A stretch of 64,000 nt of DNA from Catenulispora sp. MAP5-51 (GTDB lineage Bacteria; Actinomycetota; Actinomycetes; Streptomycetales; Catenulisporaceae), in the NCBI RefSeq assembly GCF_041261205.1, contig NZ_JBGCCH010000002.1:62001-126000 (forward strand), written 5' to 3'. Below, piece after piece: positions 1 through 7,701 of the stretch. The translations under genes were made by a program, and so were the position numbers. The notes below the pieces were generated by a model. It was not told where the DNA came from, searched no databases, and saw nothing but the letters and a program-made list of their open reading frames with translations. How positions within the stretch are numbered: the first letter of the stretch is position 1; the number at the start of each line of letters is the position of its first letter.

Positions 1-47
1 TCAACGGGGCCGTGAGCGCCGGCGACGAGCTGTTCCACTGGCGCTGA
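1..47 (+). CDS. 3' end of a PTS EIIA (glucose-type) protein, partial
   Basis: Only the last 14 codons are present, ending NGAVSAGDELFHWR before a TGA at 45-47. The pattern (small/hydrophobic, V, small, G, acidic, then a short beta strand) resembles the C-terminus of glucose-type EIIA (Crr), which ends in a similar SVTVGE-type strand. ptsH starts 33 bases later, so a PTS gene is expected here. Identification rests on this tail and context and is tentative. Confidence 0.4.
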   Translation, partial: NGAVSAGDELFHWR

Positions 48-80
48 CCCGCCCGCCTTTCATTGATTAAGGACCCTTAT

Positions 81-350
81 ATGCCCCAGCGCACCGTGAC
101 CGTGGCCTCCAAGGTGGGGCTGCACGCCCGCCCGGCGGCGGTCTTCGTGAAGAAGGCCGGCGAGCAGCCGGTCCCGGTGACCCTGGCCAAGGACGGCGGC
201 AGCCCGGTGAACGCCAAGTCGATGCTCGCGGTGATGTCCCTGGACGTGCGCGGCGGGGAGCGGGTGACGCTGGCCGCCGCCGACGGCGAGGGCGCGGCGC
301 GGGCCGTGGACGAGCTGGCCGACCTGTTGGAGACCGACCTCGATGGCTGA
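81..350 (+). CDS. ptsH: Phosphocarrier protein HPr
   Basis: Small cytoplasmic phosphocarrier of the PEP:sugar phosphotransferase system; it takes phosphate from Enzyme I and passes it to EIIA. The ATG at 81 gives 89 residues, the usual HPr length, and puts the active-site histidine at His15 in VGLHARPAA. The regulatory-serine region is NAKSMLAVMSL, with Ser47. An upstream in-frame ATG at 63 would add six residues before the conserved start and is disfavoured. The end overlaps the ptsI start by 8 bases, so the two are translationally coupled. Confidence 0.95.
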   Translation: MPQRTVTVASKVGLHARPAAVFVKKAGEQPVPVTLAKDGGSPVNAKSMLAVMSLDVRGGERVTLAAADGEGAARAVDELADLLETDLDG

Positions 351-2067
351 CGGGGCGCCGGACGCCCACAGCCCGGCGGAAGACGTGTACGAGGGGGTCG
401 GCGTCGGCACCGCCGCGGTGGCCGGCCCGGTCGCCCGCATGGGCCAGGCCCCGCCGGAGCCGCCGGAGCCCCGGGAGCCGCCGGACGAGCCGGCCTGCCC
501 CGATCCCGGCCGGGAGCGCGCCGCGGCCCTGGCCGCCCTGGCGGCGGTGGCCGCCGACCTGCGCGCCCGCGGCACCGCAGCCGGCGGCGCCACCGCCGAC
601 GTGCTGGAGGCCCAGGCCATGATGGCCGAGGACCCGGAGCTGGCGGACGGCGTCACCGGCCGCACCGACGCCGGACAGAGCGCCGCCCGGGCCATCCACG
701 AGACCTTCGCGGAGTTCCACCAGACGTTCGCCGCGCTCGGCGACTACATGGCCGGCCGGGTCGCCGACCTCGACGACATCGCGGCCCGCGCGGTCGCGGT
801 CGCCTCCGGCGTGCCGATGCCGGGGCTGCCGTGCCGGGACGAGCCGTACGTCCTGGTCGCCGCCGACCTGGCCCCGGCCGACACCGCCCTGCTGGACCGG
901 AACCTGGTGCTGGCGCTGGTCACCGCCGAGGGCGGCCCGACCTCGCACACCGCGATCCTGGCCCGCGCCATGGGCATCCCGGCCGTGGTCGGCGCCGCCG
1001 GCGTGCTGGCGCTGGCCGACGGCACGAAAGTCCTGGTGGACGCGGCGTCCGGGACCGTGGTCGCGCACCCCACGACCGAGGCGATGGAGGCGGCGGTGGC
1101 GCGCAGCTGCGCCGCGACGGCCGCTGCGGCGCTGACCGGGCCGGGCCGGACCTCCGACGGCACCGCGGTGAAGCTGCTGGCGAACATCGGGAGCGCCGCG
1201 GACGTGCCGGAGGCGCTGGCGGCCGGCGCGCAGGGCGTGGGCCTGTTCCGGACCGAGCTCCTGTATCTGGACTCGGACGCACCGCCCTCCTTCGAGGACC
1301 AGGTCAAGGTGTACAAGGAGGTCTTCGACGCGTTCGGCGGGGACGCACTTGTGGTGGTGCGGACCCTGGACGCCGGGGCCGACAAGCCGCTGCCGTTCGT
1401 CCCGCTCGGCGAGGAGCCGAACCCGGCGCTGGGCGTCCGCGGCCTGCGGGCCTTCCGCGCCTTCGAGGCACGCTTCGAGGCGATCCTGCGCACCCAGCTG
1501 CTGGCGGTCCGGGAGGCGGCCGGGACCAGCGCGCCGGAGGTGTGGGTGATGGCCCCGATGGTCGCCGAGCTGCCCGAGGCGGAGTGGTTCTGCGACCTGG
1601 CCGCCGCCTGCGGCCTGGACGTGGCCGCCGGCCGGGTCGGGATCATGGTCGAGACCCCGGCCGCGGCCCTGACCGCCGGCCCGATCCTGGCCGGCCGCAC
1701 CGGCTTCGTCTCCCTGGGCACCAACGACCTGACGCAGTACACGATGGCCGCCGACCGCACGCTCGGCGCGGTCGGGGCGCTGCAGGACCCGTGGCACCCG
1801 GCGGTGCTCCAGCTGATCGGCGCGGCCGGCACCGCCGGCGCGGCGGCGGGCAAGCCGGTCGGGGTGTGCGGGGAGGCCGCCGCCGACCCGCTGCTGGCCT
1901 GTGTGCTGGTGGGGCTGGGGGTGCGCTCGCTGTCGATGGCGCCCTCGGCGATCGCGGAGGTGCGCGCCGCCCTGGCGGCGCGGACACTCCAGGAGTGCGA
2001 GGGCATGGCGGCGCGGGCGACGGCCGCGGCCACGGCGCGGGACGCGCGCAGGGCCGCGGAGGCGTGA
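343..2067 (+). CDS. ptsI: PTS Enzyme I (phosphoenolpyruvate-protein phosphotransferase)
   Basis: 574 residues, the normal Enzyme I length. It autophosphorylates from PEP and phosphorylates HPr. The phosphohistidine is His202 in GGPTSHTAILARAMG. The C-terminal PEP-binding barrel shows GLFRTELLYLD, VGIMVETPAAAL, SLGTNDLTQYTMAADR and a CGEAAADP segment carrying the conserved cysteine. The N-terminal HPr-binding part has a proline/glutamate-rich stretch at about residues 36-55. It lies in one operon with ptsH. No DasR site is visible in the short leader inside the window; one may lie upstream of it. Confidence 0.95.
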   Translation: MADGAPDAHSPAEDVYEGVGVGTAAVAGPVARMGQAPPEPPEPREPPDEPACPDPGRERAAALAALAAVAADLRARGTAAGGATADVLEAQAMMAEDPELADGVTGRTDAGQSAARAIHETFAEFHQTFAALGDYMAGRVADLDDIAARAVAVASGVPMPGLPCRDEPYVLVAADLAPADTALLDRNLVLALVTAEGGPTSHTAILARAMGIPAVVGAAGVLALADGTKVLVDAASGTVVAHPTTEAMEAAVARSCAATAAAALTGPGRTSDGTAVKLLANIGSAADVPEALAAGAQGVGLFRTELLYLDSDAPPSFEDQVKVYKEVFDAFGGDALVVVRTLDAGADKPLPFVPLGEEPNPALGVRGLRAFRAFEARFEAILRTQLLAVREAAGTSAPEVWVMAPMVAELPEAEWFCDLAAACGLDVAAGRVGIMVETPAAALTAGPILAGRTGFVSLGTNDLTQYTMAADRTLGAVGALQDPWHPAVLQLIGAAGTAGAAAGKPVGVCGEAAADPLLACVLVGLGVRSLSMAPSAIAEVRAALAARTLQECEGMAARATAAATARDARRAAEA

Positions 2068-2184
2068 GCCGTCGGCCGCACGGCTCGGACCACGGCCACG
2101 GACACGATCCCGATCCCGATCCCGGCTCCGACCCCACCCGGCGTGCGGCGTTGCGGTCGTGATCGATCGGCGTAGGCTGCGACC

Positions 2185-2811
2185 ATGGCGTTGTCGCTGC
2201 ATGATCGCTGGCTGACCTTGGCGGGCATCACCCCGGAGAGCATCCACCTGGGCGACGATCTGGTCGCCCGGTGGGCCGAACCGCACCGCCGCTACCACAC
2301 CCTGGACCACCTGGTCCGCGTGCTGGACGGCGTGGACGAGTTCGGCGGCCACGCCGACGACGTGGCGGCCGTCCGCTACGCGGCCTGGTTCCACGACGCG
2401 GTCTACGACGGCGGCGAGGGCAGCGCCGACAACGAGGAGCTGAGCGCCCAGCTGGCCGAGACCGAGCTGCCGCCGCTCGGCGTCCCCGAGGAGCGCGTCG
2501 CGGAGGTGGCCCGCCTGGTCCGCCTGACCAAGGGCCACGCGGTCGCCGACGGGGACAAGAACGGCGCCGTGCTCTGCGATGCCGACCTCGCGATCCTCGG
2601 CAGCGACGCGGCGTCCTACGGCGCCTACACCGAGGCGATCCGGCAGGAGTACGCGGAGTTCCCGGACGACGTGTTCCGGCCGGGCCGCGCGGCGGTGCTG
2701 CGGGGACTGCTGGAGCTGCCGCGGTTGTTCCGGACGCCGGTCGCGGTGAAGCGATACGAGTCGAAGGCGCGGGCGAATCTGACTGCTGAGATCGCCGCGC
2801 TGGAGAAGTAG
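2185..2811 (+). CDS. Predicted metal-dependent HD-superfamily phosphohydrolase
   Basis: 208 residues. Metal-binding HD-fold residues are visible: YHTLDH (His38, His42), WFHDAVYD (His70-Asp71), KGH (His118) and LCDADL (Asp132). This matches the COG4339-type family of small HD hydrolases, whose substrate is unknown. The motif order H...HD...H...D is complete, so the enzyme should be active. The gene is single; the 117 bases separating it from ptsI contain a short run of GATCCC repeats and no clear promoter. It converges with the XRE-cupin regulator downstream. Confidence 0.75.
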   Translation: MALSLHDRWLTLAGITPESIHLGDDLVARWAEPHRRYHTLDHLVRVLDGVDEFGGHADDVAAVRYAAWFHDAVYDGGEGSADNEELSAQLAETELPPLGVPEERVAEVARLVRLTKGHAVADGDKNGAVLCDADLAILGSDAASYGAYTEAIRQEYAEFPDDVFRPGRAAVLRGLLELPRLFRTPVAVKRYESKARANLTAEIAALEK

Positions 2812-2900
2812 CGGCGCCGAGCGCAAGCCGGCAAGCCGTGCTGGCGAATCATACTTTGGAGCGGCGCGCCGAAGCCCTTCCGGCGGCCAGCGCGCCGGCC

Positions 2901-3464
2901 CTACCCCCACTGCCCGCGCGACCGGGCCCTGACATGCACCCGCTCCCCCTGCGGCCCGAACAGCGTCAGCACCTCCACCGGCGCGGGCCCGGCCGCGCCG
3001 AACCAGTGCGGCACATGCGTGTCGAACTCGACGGCCTCGCCCTTGCTCAGCAGCAGATCGTGCTCCGCCAGCAGCACGCGCATGCGGCCGCTGAGCACGT
3101 ACATCCACTCCCAGCCCTCGTGCGTCCGCAGCACCGGCGCCGCCTCGTCCTCCTTGCGCGGCGGAAGCGTCATCTTGTAGGCGCGCAGGCCGCCGGGCTC
3201 CTTGGTCAGCGGCACGACGACCCGGCCGTCGCCCTGCTTGCGCGGCGGCTCGGCGCGGCCCACCAGCTCGTCCAGCGAGACCTCGTACAGGTCGGCCAGC
3301 GGCAGCAGCTGCTCCAGCGTCGCGCGCCGGCCGCCGGTCTCCAGGCGGGACAGCGTGCTCACCGAGATGCCGGTGGCCGCGGCCGCCTCGGCCAGGGTCA
3401 GCGGGCCGGCCCGGCGGGCGGCGCGCAGGCGGGTTCCGATGGCGGCGGCGAGCTGGTCGTCCAT
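2901..3464 (-). CDS. XRE-family transcriptional regulator with C-terminal cupin domain
   Basis: 187 residues in two domains. The N-terminal HTH (about residues 8-60) has the XRE pattern TLAEAAAATGISVSTLSRLE. The C-terminal cupin (about 95-175) has EGWEWMYVLSGRMRVLL and the His-bearing strand VEFDTHVPHWF. Proteins of this build usually sense a small ligand in the cupin and repress a neighbouring gene. It is divergent from the flavoprotein gene at 3543, with a short inverted repeat between them, so that gene is the likely target. The ligand cannot be inferred. Confidence 0.85.
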   Translation of the reverse strand: MDDQLAAAIGTRLRAARRAGPLTLAEAAAATGISVSTLSRLETGGRRATLEQLLPLADLYEVSLDELVGRAEPPRKQGDGRVVVPLTKEPGGLRAYKMTLPPRKEDEAAPVLRTHEGWEWMYVLSGRMRVLLAEHDLLLSKGEAVEFDTHVPHWFGAAGPAPVEVLTLFGPQGERVHVRARSRGQWG

Positions 3465-3473
3465 GGCTCCAGT

Positions 3474-3488
3474 TTGCCAAGACGGCAA
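3474..3488. promoter_or_regulatory. Candidate operator of the XRE-cupin regulator
   Basis: Inverted repeat TTGCC-aagac-GGCAA in the 78-base divergent promoter region, 10 bases before the regulator start. A further TTGCC lies at about 3495. Position and symmetry suit autoregulation and control of the flavoprotein gene; the assignment is inference. Confidence 0.4.
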
Positions 3489-3542
3489 CCTTTCTTGCCC
3501 GTCGGCGCGCCCGCGTCGCATCCTCGCAGCGGAGGTGATCGC

Positions 3543-4502
3543 ATGAACACCATGAATCACGAGCAGGACTACGACGTCGTCATCGTCGGCGGCGGAGCGG
3601 CCGGTCTGTCCGCGGCCCTGATGCTCGGCCGCGCGCGCCGCAGCGTCCTGGTCGTCGACGCCCGCGCCCCGCGCAACGCCAAGGCCGGCCACATGCACGG
3701 CTACCTGTCGCGGGACGGAATGCCGCCGATGGAGTTGCTGGAACACGGTCGCGACGAGGTGCTGTCCTACGGCGGCGTGATCGTGACCGACTACGCGGAG
3801 AAGGCCGAGCCCACCGAGGACGGCTTCCGCGTCACGCTGGCCAGCGGCTGCGTCGCCACCGGCCGCCAGCTGCTCGTCGCCACCGGCCTGACCGACGTCC
3901 TGCCGGAGGTCCCGGGCATGGCAGAGCTGTGGGCGCAGGACGTCCACGTCTGCCCCTACTGCCACGGCTGGGAGGTCCAGGACGGCCCGCTCGCCACGGT
4001 CGCGACCGGACCGTTCTCGACGCACCACACCCTGCTGCTGCGCCAGTGGACCGAGGACCTGGTCTACTTCCTCAACGGCCACCCGCTGGAGGACGCCGAC
4101 CGCGCCAAGCTCACCGCGCGCGGAGTCCGCATCGAGGAGCGGCCGCTGCGTCGCCTGGTCGAGAAGGACGGCCGGCTGAGCGCCCTGGAGCTCACGGACG
4201 GCACGCTCATCGCGCGCGAAGCCGTGTTCCTGGTCCCGAAGCTCGAAGCCAACAGCACGCTGTTGGACGCGCTCGGCTGCGAGAAGGACCCGGAAAGCGG
4301 GTGGATCAAGGCCGGCGTCGGCGGGCGCACCTCGGTCCCCGGCGTGTGGGTCGCGGGCAACGTCGCCGATCCGACCAACGGGGTCATCGCGGCCGCCGGC
4401 GCCGCCACGATGACCGCCGCGCAGATCAATGCCGCGCTGGTGGAGGCCGACGTCGAGGCGGCCGTGCGAGCGACCGCGGAATCCCGCCCCGATGTGCTTT
4501 GA
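3543..4502 (+). CDS. Thioredoxin-reductase-like FAD-dependent oxidoreductase
   Basis: 319 residues. The FAD Rossmann motif is VIVGGGAAGLSAA (residues 14-26), and the C-terminal FAD motif is GVWVAGNVADPTNG. A redox-active CxxC sits in VCPYCHGWE (Cys137, Cys140). Where true thioredoxin reductases carry the NADPH-binding GGGDSA motif, this protein reads VATGPFSTHH, so NADPH binding looks lost. The CPYCHG(W/Y)E form and the missing NADPH site are features of dithiol oxidases such as GliT and HlmI. I call it TrxR-like and infer, without proof, an oxidase rather than an NADPH reductase. It is probably controlled by the divergent XRE-cupin regulator. Confidence 0.85.
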   Translation: MNTMNHEQDYDVVIVGGGAAGLSAALMLGRARRSVLVVDARAPRNAKAGHMHGYLSRDGMPPMELLEHGRDEVLSYGGVIVTDYAEKAEPTEDGFRVTLASGCVATGRQLLVATGLTDVLPEVPGMAELWAQDVHVCPYCHGWEVQDGPLATVATGPFSTHHTLLLRQWTEDLVYFLNGHPLEDADRAKLTARGVRIEERPLRRLVEKDGRLSALELTDGTLIAREAVFLVPKLEANSTLLDALGCEKDPESGWIKAGVGGRTSVPGVWVAGNVADPTNGVIAAAGAATMTAAQINAALVEADVEAAVRATAESRPDVL

Positions 4503-4794
4503 TGACGACGTGATCCTCATCGACCCGCCGACCTGGCCCGGCCACGGCCGGCTGTGGTCGCACCTGGTGAGCGACACCTCGTTCGACGAGCTGCACACGT
4601 TCGCCGAGCAGCTGGGCGTCCCGCCGCGCGGATTCGAGCGCGACCACTACGACCTGCCGTCGCACCTGTACGAACAGGCCGTCGCGGCCGGCGCCACGCC
4701 GGTCCGCTCGCGCGAGCTGCTCCAGCGGCTGACGGCGGCGGGGTTGCGGCGGCCCAAGCACCCGCGGGGCCCCCGCGGCGCCGGCCGGCCGTAA
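4492..4794 (+). CDS. DUF4031 domain protein
   Basis: About 100 residues. It opens with the family signature ILIDPPTWPGHGRLWSHLVS and continues with ELHTFAEQLGVPPRGFERDHYD, typical of DUF4031, a small family of unknown function. ATG 4492 (overlapping the flavoprotein end by 11 bases, with a weak GCGGA upstream) and GTG 4510 (starting directly at ILIDPP) are both possible. The C-terminus is basic and proline/glycine-rich. Co-transcription with the flavoprotein is likely. Confidence 0.75.
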   Translation: MCFDDDVILIDPPTWPGHGRLWSHLVSDTSFDELHTFAEQLGVPPRGFERDHYDLPSHLYEQAVAAGATPVRSRELLQRLTAAGLRRPKHPRGPRGAGRP

Positions 4795-4815
4795 GGCCGC
4801 CGGCACCCTCCCGCC

Positions 4816-4840
4816 CCGGGTCCGGGCATGCCGGACCCGG
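4816..4840. terminator. Bidirectional hairpin terminator
   Basis: Perfect 10-bp arms CCGGGTCCGG / CCGGACCCGG with a 5-base loop, between two convergent genes. CCCGCC/GGCGGG arms further out extend it. There is no T-tract, as is common in this group. Confidence 0.6.
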
Positions 4841-4913
4841 CGCCCCTGGCGGGAAGCGCCGGGTCAGAACCCTGCGATCCTACGGCCCCGCGGGGGTTAG
4901 CAGCGCCGGAAGC

Positions 4914-7283
4914 TCAGCCGACGGTGTAGGGATTCGTGACGGTCTGCGTGATCGTGCCGCCGACGGCGTCCTTCGCCGTGACGCGCAGCGTCAGCGACGT
5001 GCCCGCCGCCGGGTTCGGCCACAGCGCCACATAGTGCCCGAACGCGCCGACGGTCGGCACGTCCTTCCAGGTCGCACCGCCGTCGGTGGAGATCGAGGCC
5101 TGCGCGCCGGTCACCGCCGCGCGCGGCCCGTGGCCGCCGAAGGACTCGTGGCCGATGTCCAGGTTCAGCACCTGCACCGGCAGCTGCGAAGTGTTTGAGG
5201 CCGACAGCCCGGCCAGCTGGTAGGTGATGGTCAGGACCGGGAGGATCTGGCACGGCGCGGCGGGCTGGCCTGCGGCCTGGGCCGCGAGGCAGGAGTTGCC
5301 GGCGGGCAGTGTCGCGGCCGGATCGGCTTTGCCCGTATAGGGGAACGAGATGTCCGTGTGCGTCTTCGTGGACTGAGTCGCGCCGACCATGGTGCGGTCG
5401 GTGTCGACGACCGCGCGCACGGTCGCGGGCCCGGCCGGGGCACTGGCCAGCACCAGCCCGAACCACGGCGGGGCCGGCGGGTCGGACATGATCGGCTGCC
5501 CGTTCCAGAAGTAGGAGTCGGTCTCGCTGCCCATGGCCTGGCCGGAGGTGTCCACGTTGCTGTCACCGGCCCCGCTCAGACTGAGGTTCAGGCCGCCGGC
5601 CCCGCTGCACGCCCCGCAGGAGTCGCCCGGATCCGCCGTGGCGTGCCGCCGCACTCCGGGCGCCATCGGGCCCTGGTTCCAGATGCGGGGGACGGTCTTG
5701 CCGGCCGGGAACGCGACCGGATCGGAGCTCAGGACCGGCCCGTCGACGGACTGGGCCGGGTCGGACGACCACGGCCCGACCAGGCCCCGGTACCACGAGC
5801 CGGGGGTGTAGTAGGTGGTCACGGTGCTGCCGTTGGCGAAGTGGCCGCCGATCATCAGGCCCACCGCCGAGTCCTGCGGCCCGGCGGACAACGTCCGCGG
5901 CTGGGTGCCGTACTCAGATCCGCCGGCCAGGGTGTCGGTGCCCTTGCCGAGGTCGGCGTCGTGGGCGGCGTAGGTCTGGTTCGCGTCGATGTGGTCGGCG
6001 GTGTAGGCCAGGACGTACTGGTAGGAGGCAGCAGTGGAGTTCCAGTCGACGCCGAACTCCGAACTCCCCACTACTGCTTTCGAGGCCGGGCTCACATACA
6101 GCGGGGCGTTCGGGCCGTCCACCTGGAAGACGAAGGCGGGCGTCCCGGTGACCGGCGTGCGGACGACGGCGTCCATGTCCAGGTTCAGCGCGGCCGGCTG
6201 GTCGGTGCCGACGGCGACCTTCGACGTGGCGGAGCGTCCGTCGATGGTCAGGGCCGGCACGGTGCCGGTCGCGGGGACCTCGAAATCCGGGACCGACACC
6301 AGGCTGTCCTTGGTGTCATAGCCCTGCGAATCGGTGTCGTAGAACGTCGCGTAGGCCGCGTAGTGCCCGGCCGGGACGGCGATCCGCGCGACGCCGTCCA
6401 CCACGATCGCCTGGCCGGTGAACACCAGCGAGTTGTCGGTGTCGACCAGCAGGACCGGGAGGTTCGCCGGCAGGCCCGCGGTGTCGGTCGCGTTGATCTG
6501 CAGGATGTGCAGCGGATAGAAGGGCGTCACCGGCGCCGTGGTCCCGGCCAGCGCCATCGAGAGCAGGCCGCCGGGCAGGCCCGAGGCCCCGGCCGCCCGG
6601 CCCGCGGCCCGGTCGGCGGCGATCTGCTCGCGCAGGGCCCCGGCCAGGGCCTGGCCGGAGTCGGCCGTGAGGTAGCCGGTCGCGGTGGATCCGGCGGCGG
6701 TGGTCTGGGGAACGCCGGTCAGCGTGACGCCGGCCGGGGCGAGAGGCGCGAACCCGGGCCGGTAGGTGAGCTGGACCGGGATGCGCGGCGCCGAGGGGGT
6801 CTGGGCTGTCACGGAAGTCTGGGCCGGCGCAGAGGTCTGGGCCGGCGCAGAGGTCTGGGCCGGCGCAGAGGTCTGGGCCGTCACGGAGATCTGGGCCGTC
6901 ACGGAGATCTGGGTCTTCTGCAACGCGGCCAGCTTGGTCAGGTCGAACAGGGACATGTCGAGCTGGCGGCCGGCGTAGGGCACGGCCTCGGACGGGATCA
7001 GGAACCGGTCGCCGGCGGCGTCGCCGAAACCGGTCAGGCCGGTGCGGGCGCCCTGGTCGAGGGGCGTGATGTGGCCGCGGGCGTCCAGGCTCAGGTGCTC
7101 GCCGGTCGGCAGGGTCACGATCGCGGGTGCGGTCGGCGTGGTCGGGGTGGTCAGCGTGGTCGGCGTGGTCGGCACTGCGGCGGAAGCCACCGTCGCGGCG
7201 GCGACCGACGAGGTCACGGCCGTGGCGCCGAGTGACGCCGCCAGCGCCACGGCCGCCAGGGCCCTCGTTCGAAACAGACTCAT
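4914..7283 (-). CDS. Secreted protein resembling an S8 peptidase that lacks the protease domain
   Basis: 789 residues with an N-terminal signal peptide (about 1-37, ending ASA-AV) and a Thr/Pro-rich stretch. Residues about 55-190 follow the N-terminal pattern of large actinobacterial subtilases: VTLPTGEHLSLDARG, then RFLIPSEAVPYAGRQLDMSLFDLTKL, then IPVQLTYRPG. The later part, with LPVLLVDTDNSLVF and AGHYAAYATFYDT, resembles their C-terminal beta-sandwich modules. No Asp-Thr-Gly, His-Gly-Thr or Gly-Thr-Ser-Met catalytic motif is present. A TSAPAQ-type hexapeptide repeat lies between. One cysteine pair (CGAC) and a C-x(13)-C region may form disulfides. Function is unknown; a binding or inhibitory role is possible. 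Confidence 0.6.
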   Translation of the reverse strand: MSLFRTRALAAVALAASLGATAVTSSVAAATVASAAVPTTPTTLTTPTTPTAPAIVTLPTGEHLSLDARGHITPLDQGARTGLTGFGDAAGDRFLIPSEAVPYAGRQLDMSLFDLTKLAALQKTQISVTAQISVTAQTSAPAQTSAPAQTSAPAQTSVTAQTPSAPRIPVQLTYRPGFAPLAPAGVTLTGVPQTTAAGSTATGYLTADSGQALAGALREQIAADRAAGRAAGASGLPGGLLSMALAGTTAPVTPFYPLHILQINATDTAGLPANLPVLLVDTDNSLVFTGQAIVVDGVARIAVPAGHYAAYATFYDTDSQGYDTKDSLVSVPDFEVPATGTVPALTIDGRSATSKVAVGTDQPAALNLDMDAVVRTPVTGTPAFVFQVDGPNAPLYVSPASKAVVGSSEFGVDWNSTAASYQYVLAYTADHIDANQTYAAHDADLGKGTDTLAGGSEYGTQPRTLSAGPQDSAVGLMIGGHFANGSTVTTYYTPGSWYRGLVGPWSSDPAQSVDGPVLSSDPVAFPAGKTVPRIWNQGPMAPGVRRHATADPGDSCGACSGAGGLNLSLSGAGDSNVDTSGQAMGSETDSYFWNGQPIMSDPPAPPWFGLVLASAPAGPATVRAVVDTDRTMVGATQSTKTHTDISFPYTGKADPAATLPAGNSCLAAQAAGQPAAPCQILPVLTITYQLAGLSASNTSQLPVQVLNLDIGHESFGGHGPRAAVTGAQASISTDGGATWKDVPTVGAFGHYVALWPNPAAGTSLTLRVTAKDAVGGTITQTVTNPYTVG
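6800..6907. repeat. 18-bp in-frame tandem repeat inside the secreted protein gene
   Basis: Six 18-bp units beginning TCTGGG, at 6800, 6818, 6836, 6854, 6872 and 6890, plus a partial seventh. They encode TAQTSAPAQ-like hexapeptides that link the N-terminal and central parts of the protein. Copy number is likely to vary between strains. Confidence 0.85.
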
Positions 7284-7390
7284 GGAAGGCCAATCAACCG
7301 GCCCGGCAGCTCATTGTCAGCACTCTGTGATGACGGCAACCCGACACCTCGCACGGCAACCAAACACCGGGGCACACGCAACAGGTCCCC

Positions 7391-7591
7391 GAGCCGGGCC
7401 CGGCCCTGCCGGGCCCCGAGACCGGCCGCCTGCTGGAGCTGATGCGCGCCGACGCGGGATCCGCGGTGCCGCGCTCGCTGTACCTGAGCCGGCGCAGCAC
7501 CGAGCGGCGTATCAGAGATCTGATGACGCTCGCCGGGGCACGCAGCCGGGTGCAACTCGGGTGGCGGGCGACGCGGTGGGGGTGGATCTAG
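7391..7591 (+). pseudogene. Remnant of a LuxR-type HTH regulator, C-terminal end only
   Basis: The frame reads PETGRLLELMRADAG, then LYLSRRSTERRIRDLM, then RVQLGWRATRWGWI and a TAG at 7589-7591. This is the recognition helix and tail typical of actinobacterial LuxR-family regulators (LSRRTVERRIRDLM..AGARTRxQLGW). In-frame TGA at 7331 and no start codon with a ribosome site leave only about 65 residues, with the sensor part missing. I read it as a decayed gene; a very short functional peptide cannot be excluded. Confidence 0.55.
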
Positions 7592-7669
7592 GGCTTCGGT
7601 GGATCTAGCCCTTCAGTGGATCTAGCGCTTCGGGTGGATCTAGCGCTTCGGGTGGATCTCCGGCCTCAG
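7582..7669. repeat. 17-18-bp tandem repeat
   Basis: Five copies of GTGGATCTAGCGCTTCG-like units start at 7582, 7599, 7616, 7634 and 7652; the last is diverged. The array starts inside the end of the LuxR remnant and stops about 30 bases before the end of the STAND NTPase gene. No symmetry suggests an operator. Confidence 0.8.
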
Positions 7670-7701
7670 AAATAACCAGCGCTTCAGGCGGAGCCGGCGC
7701 G

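Larger units (their letters stand above)
7284..7701. other. 418-base stretch without an intact gene
   Basis: It holds the promoter side of the secreted-protein gene, a degraded LuxR-type HTH fragment on the plus strand, and a tandem repeat next to the end of the STAND NTPase gene. No complete reading frame with coding-type base use is seen. Confidence 0.6.

Noticed and set aside
67..3480. Very long open frame on the minus strand opposite ptsH, ptsI and the HD gene
   Set aside because: Arg/Gly/Pro-rich shadow frame caused by high GC. The plus strand carries complete, motif-bearing PTS genes. The same holds for the long plus-strand frames opposite the STAND gene (8041-10623) and the T7SS ATPase (31377-35492).
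7582..7669. CRISPR-like array
   Set aside because: The units are contiguous, without unique spacers, and no cas gene is present. The same applies to the 9-bp array at 25173-25226.
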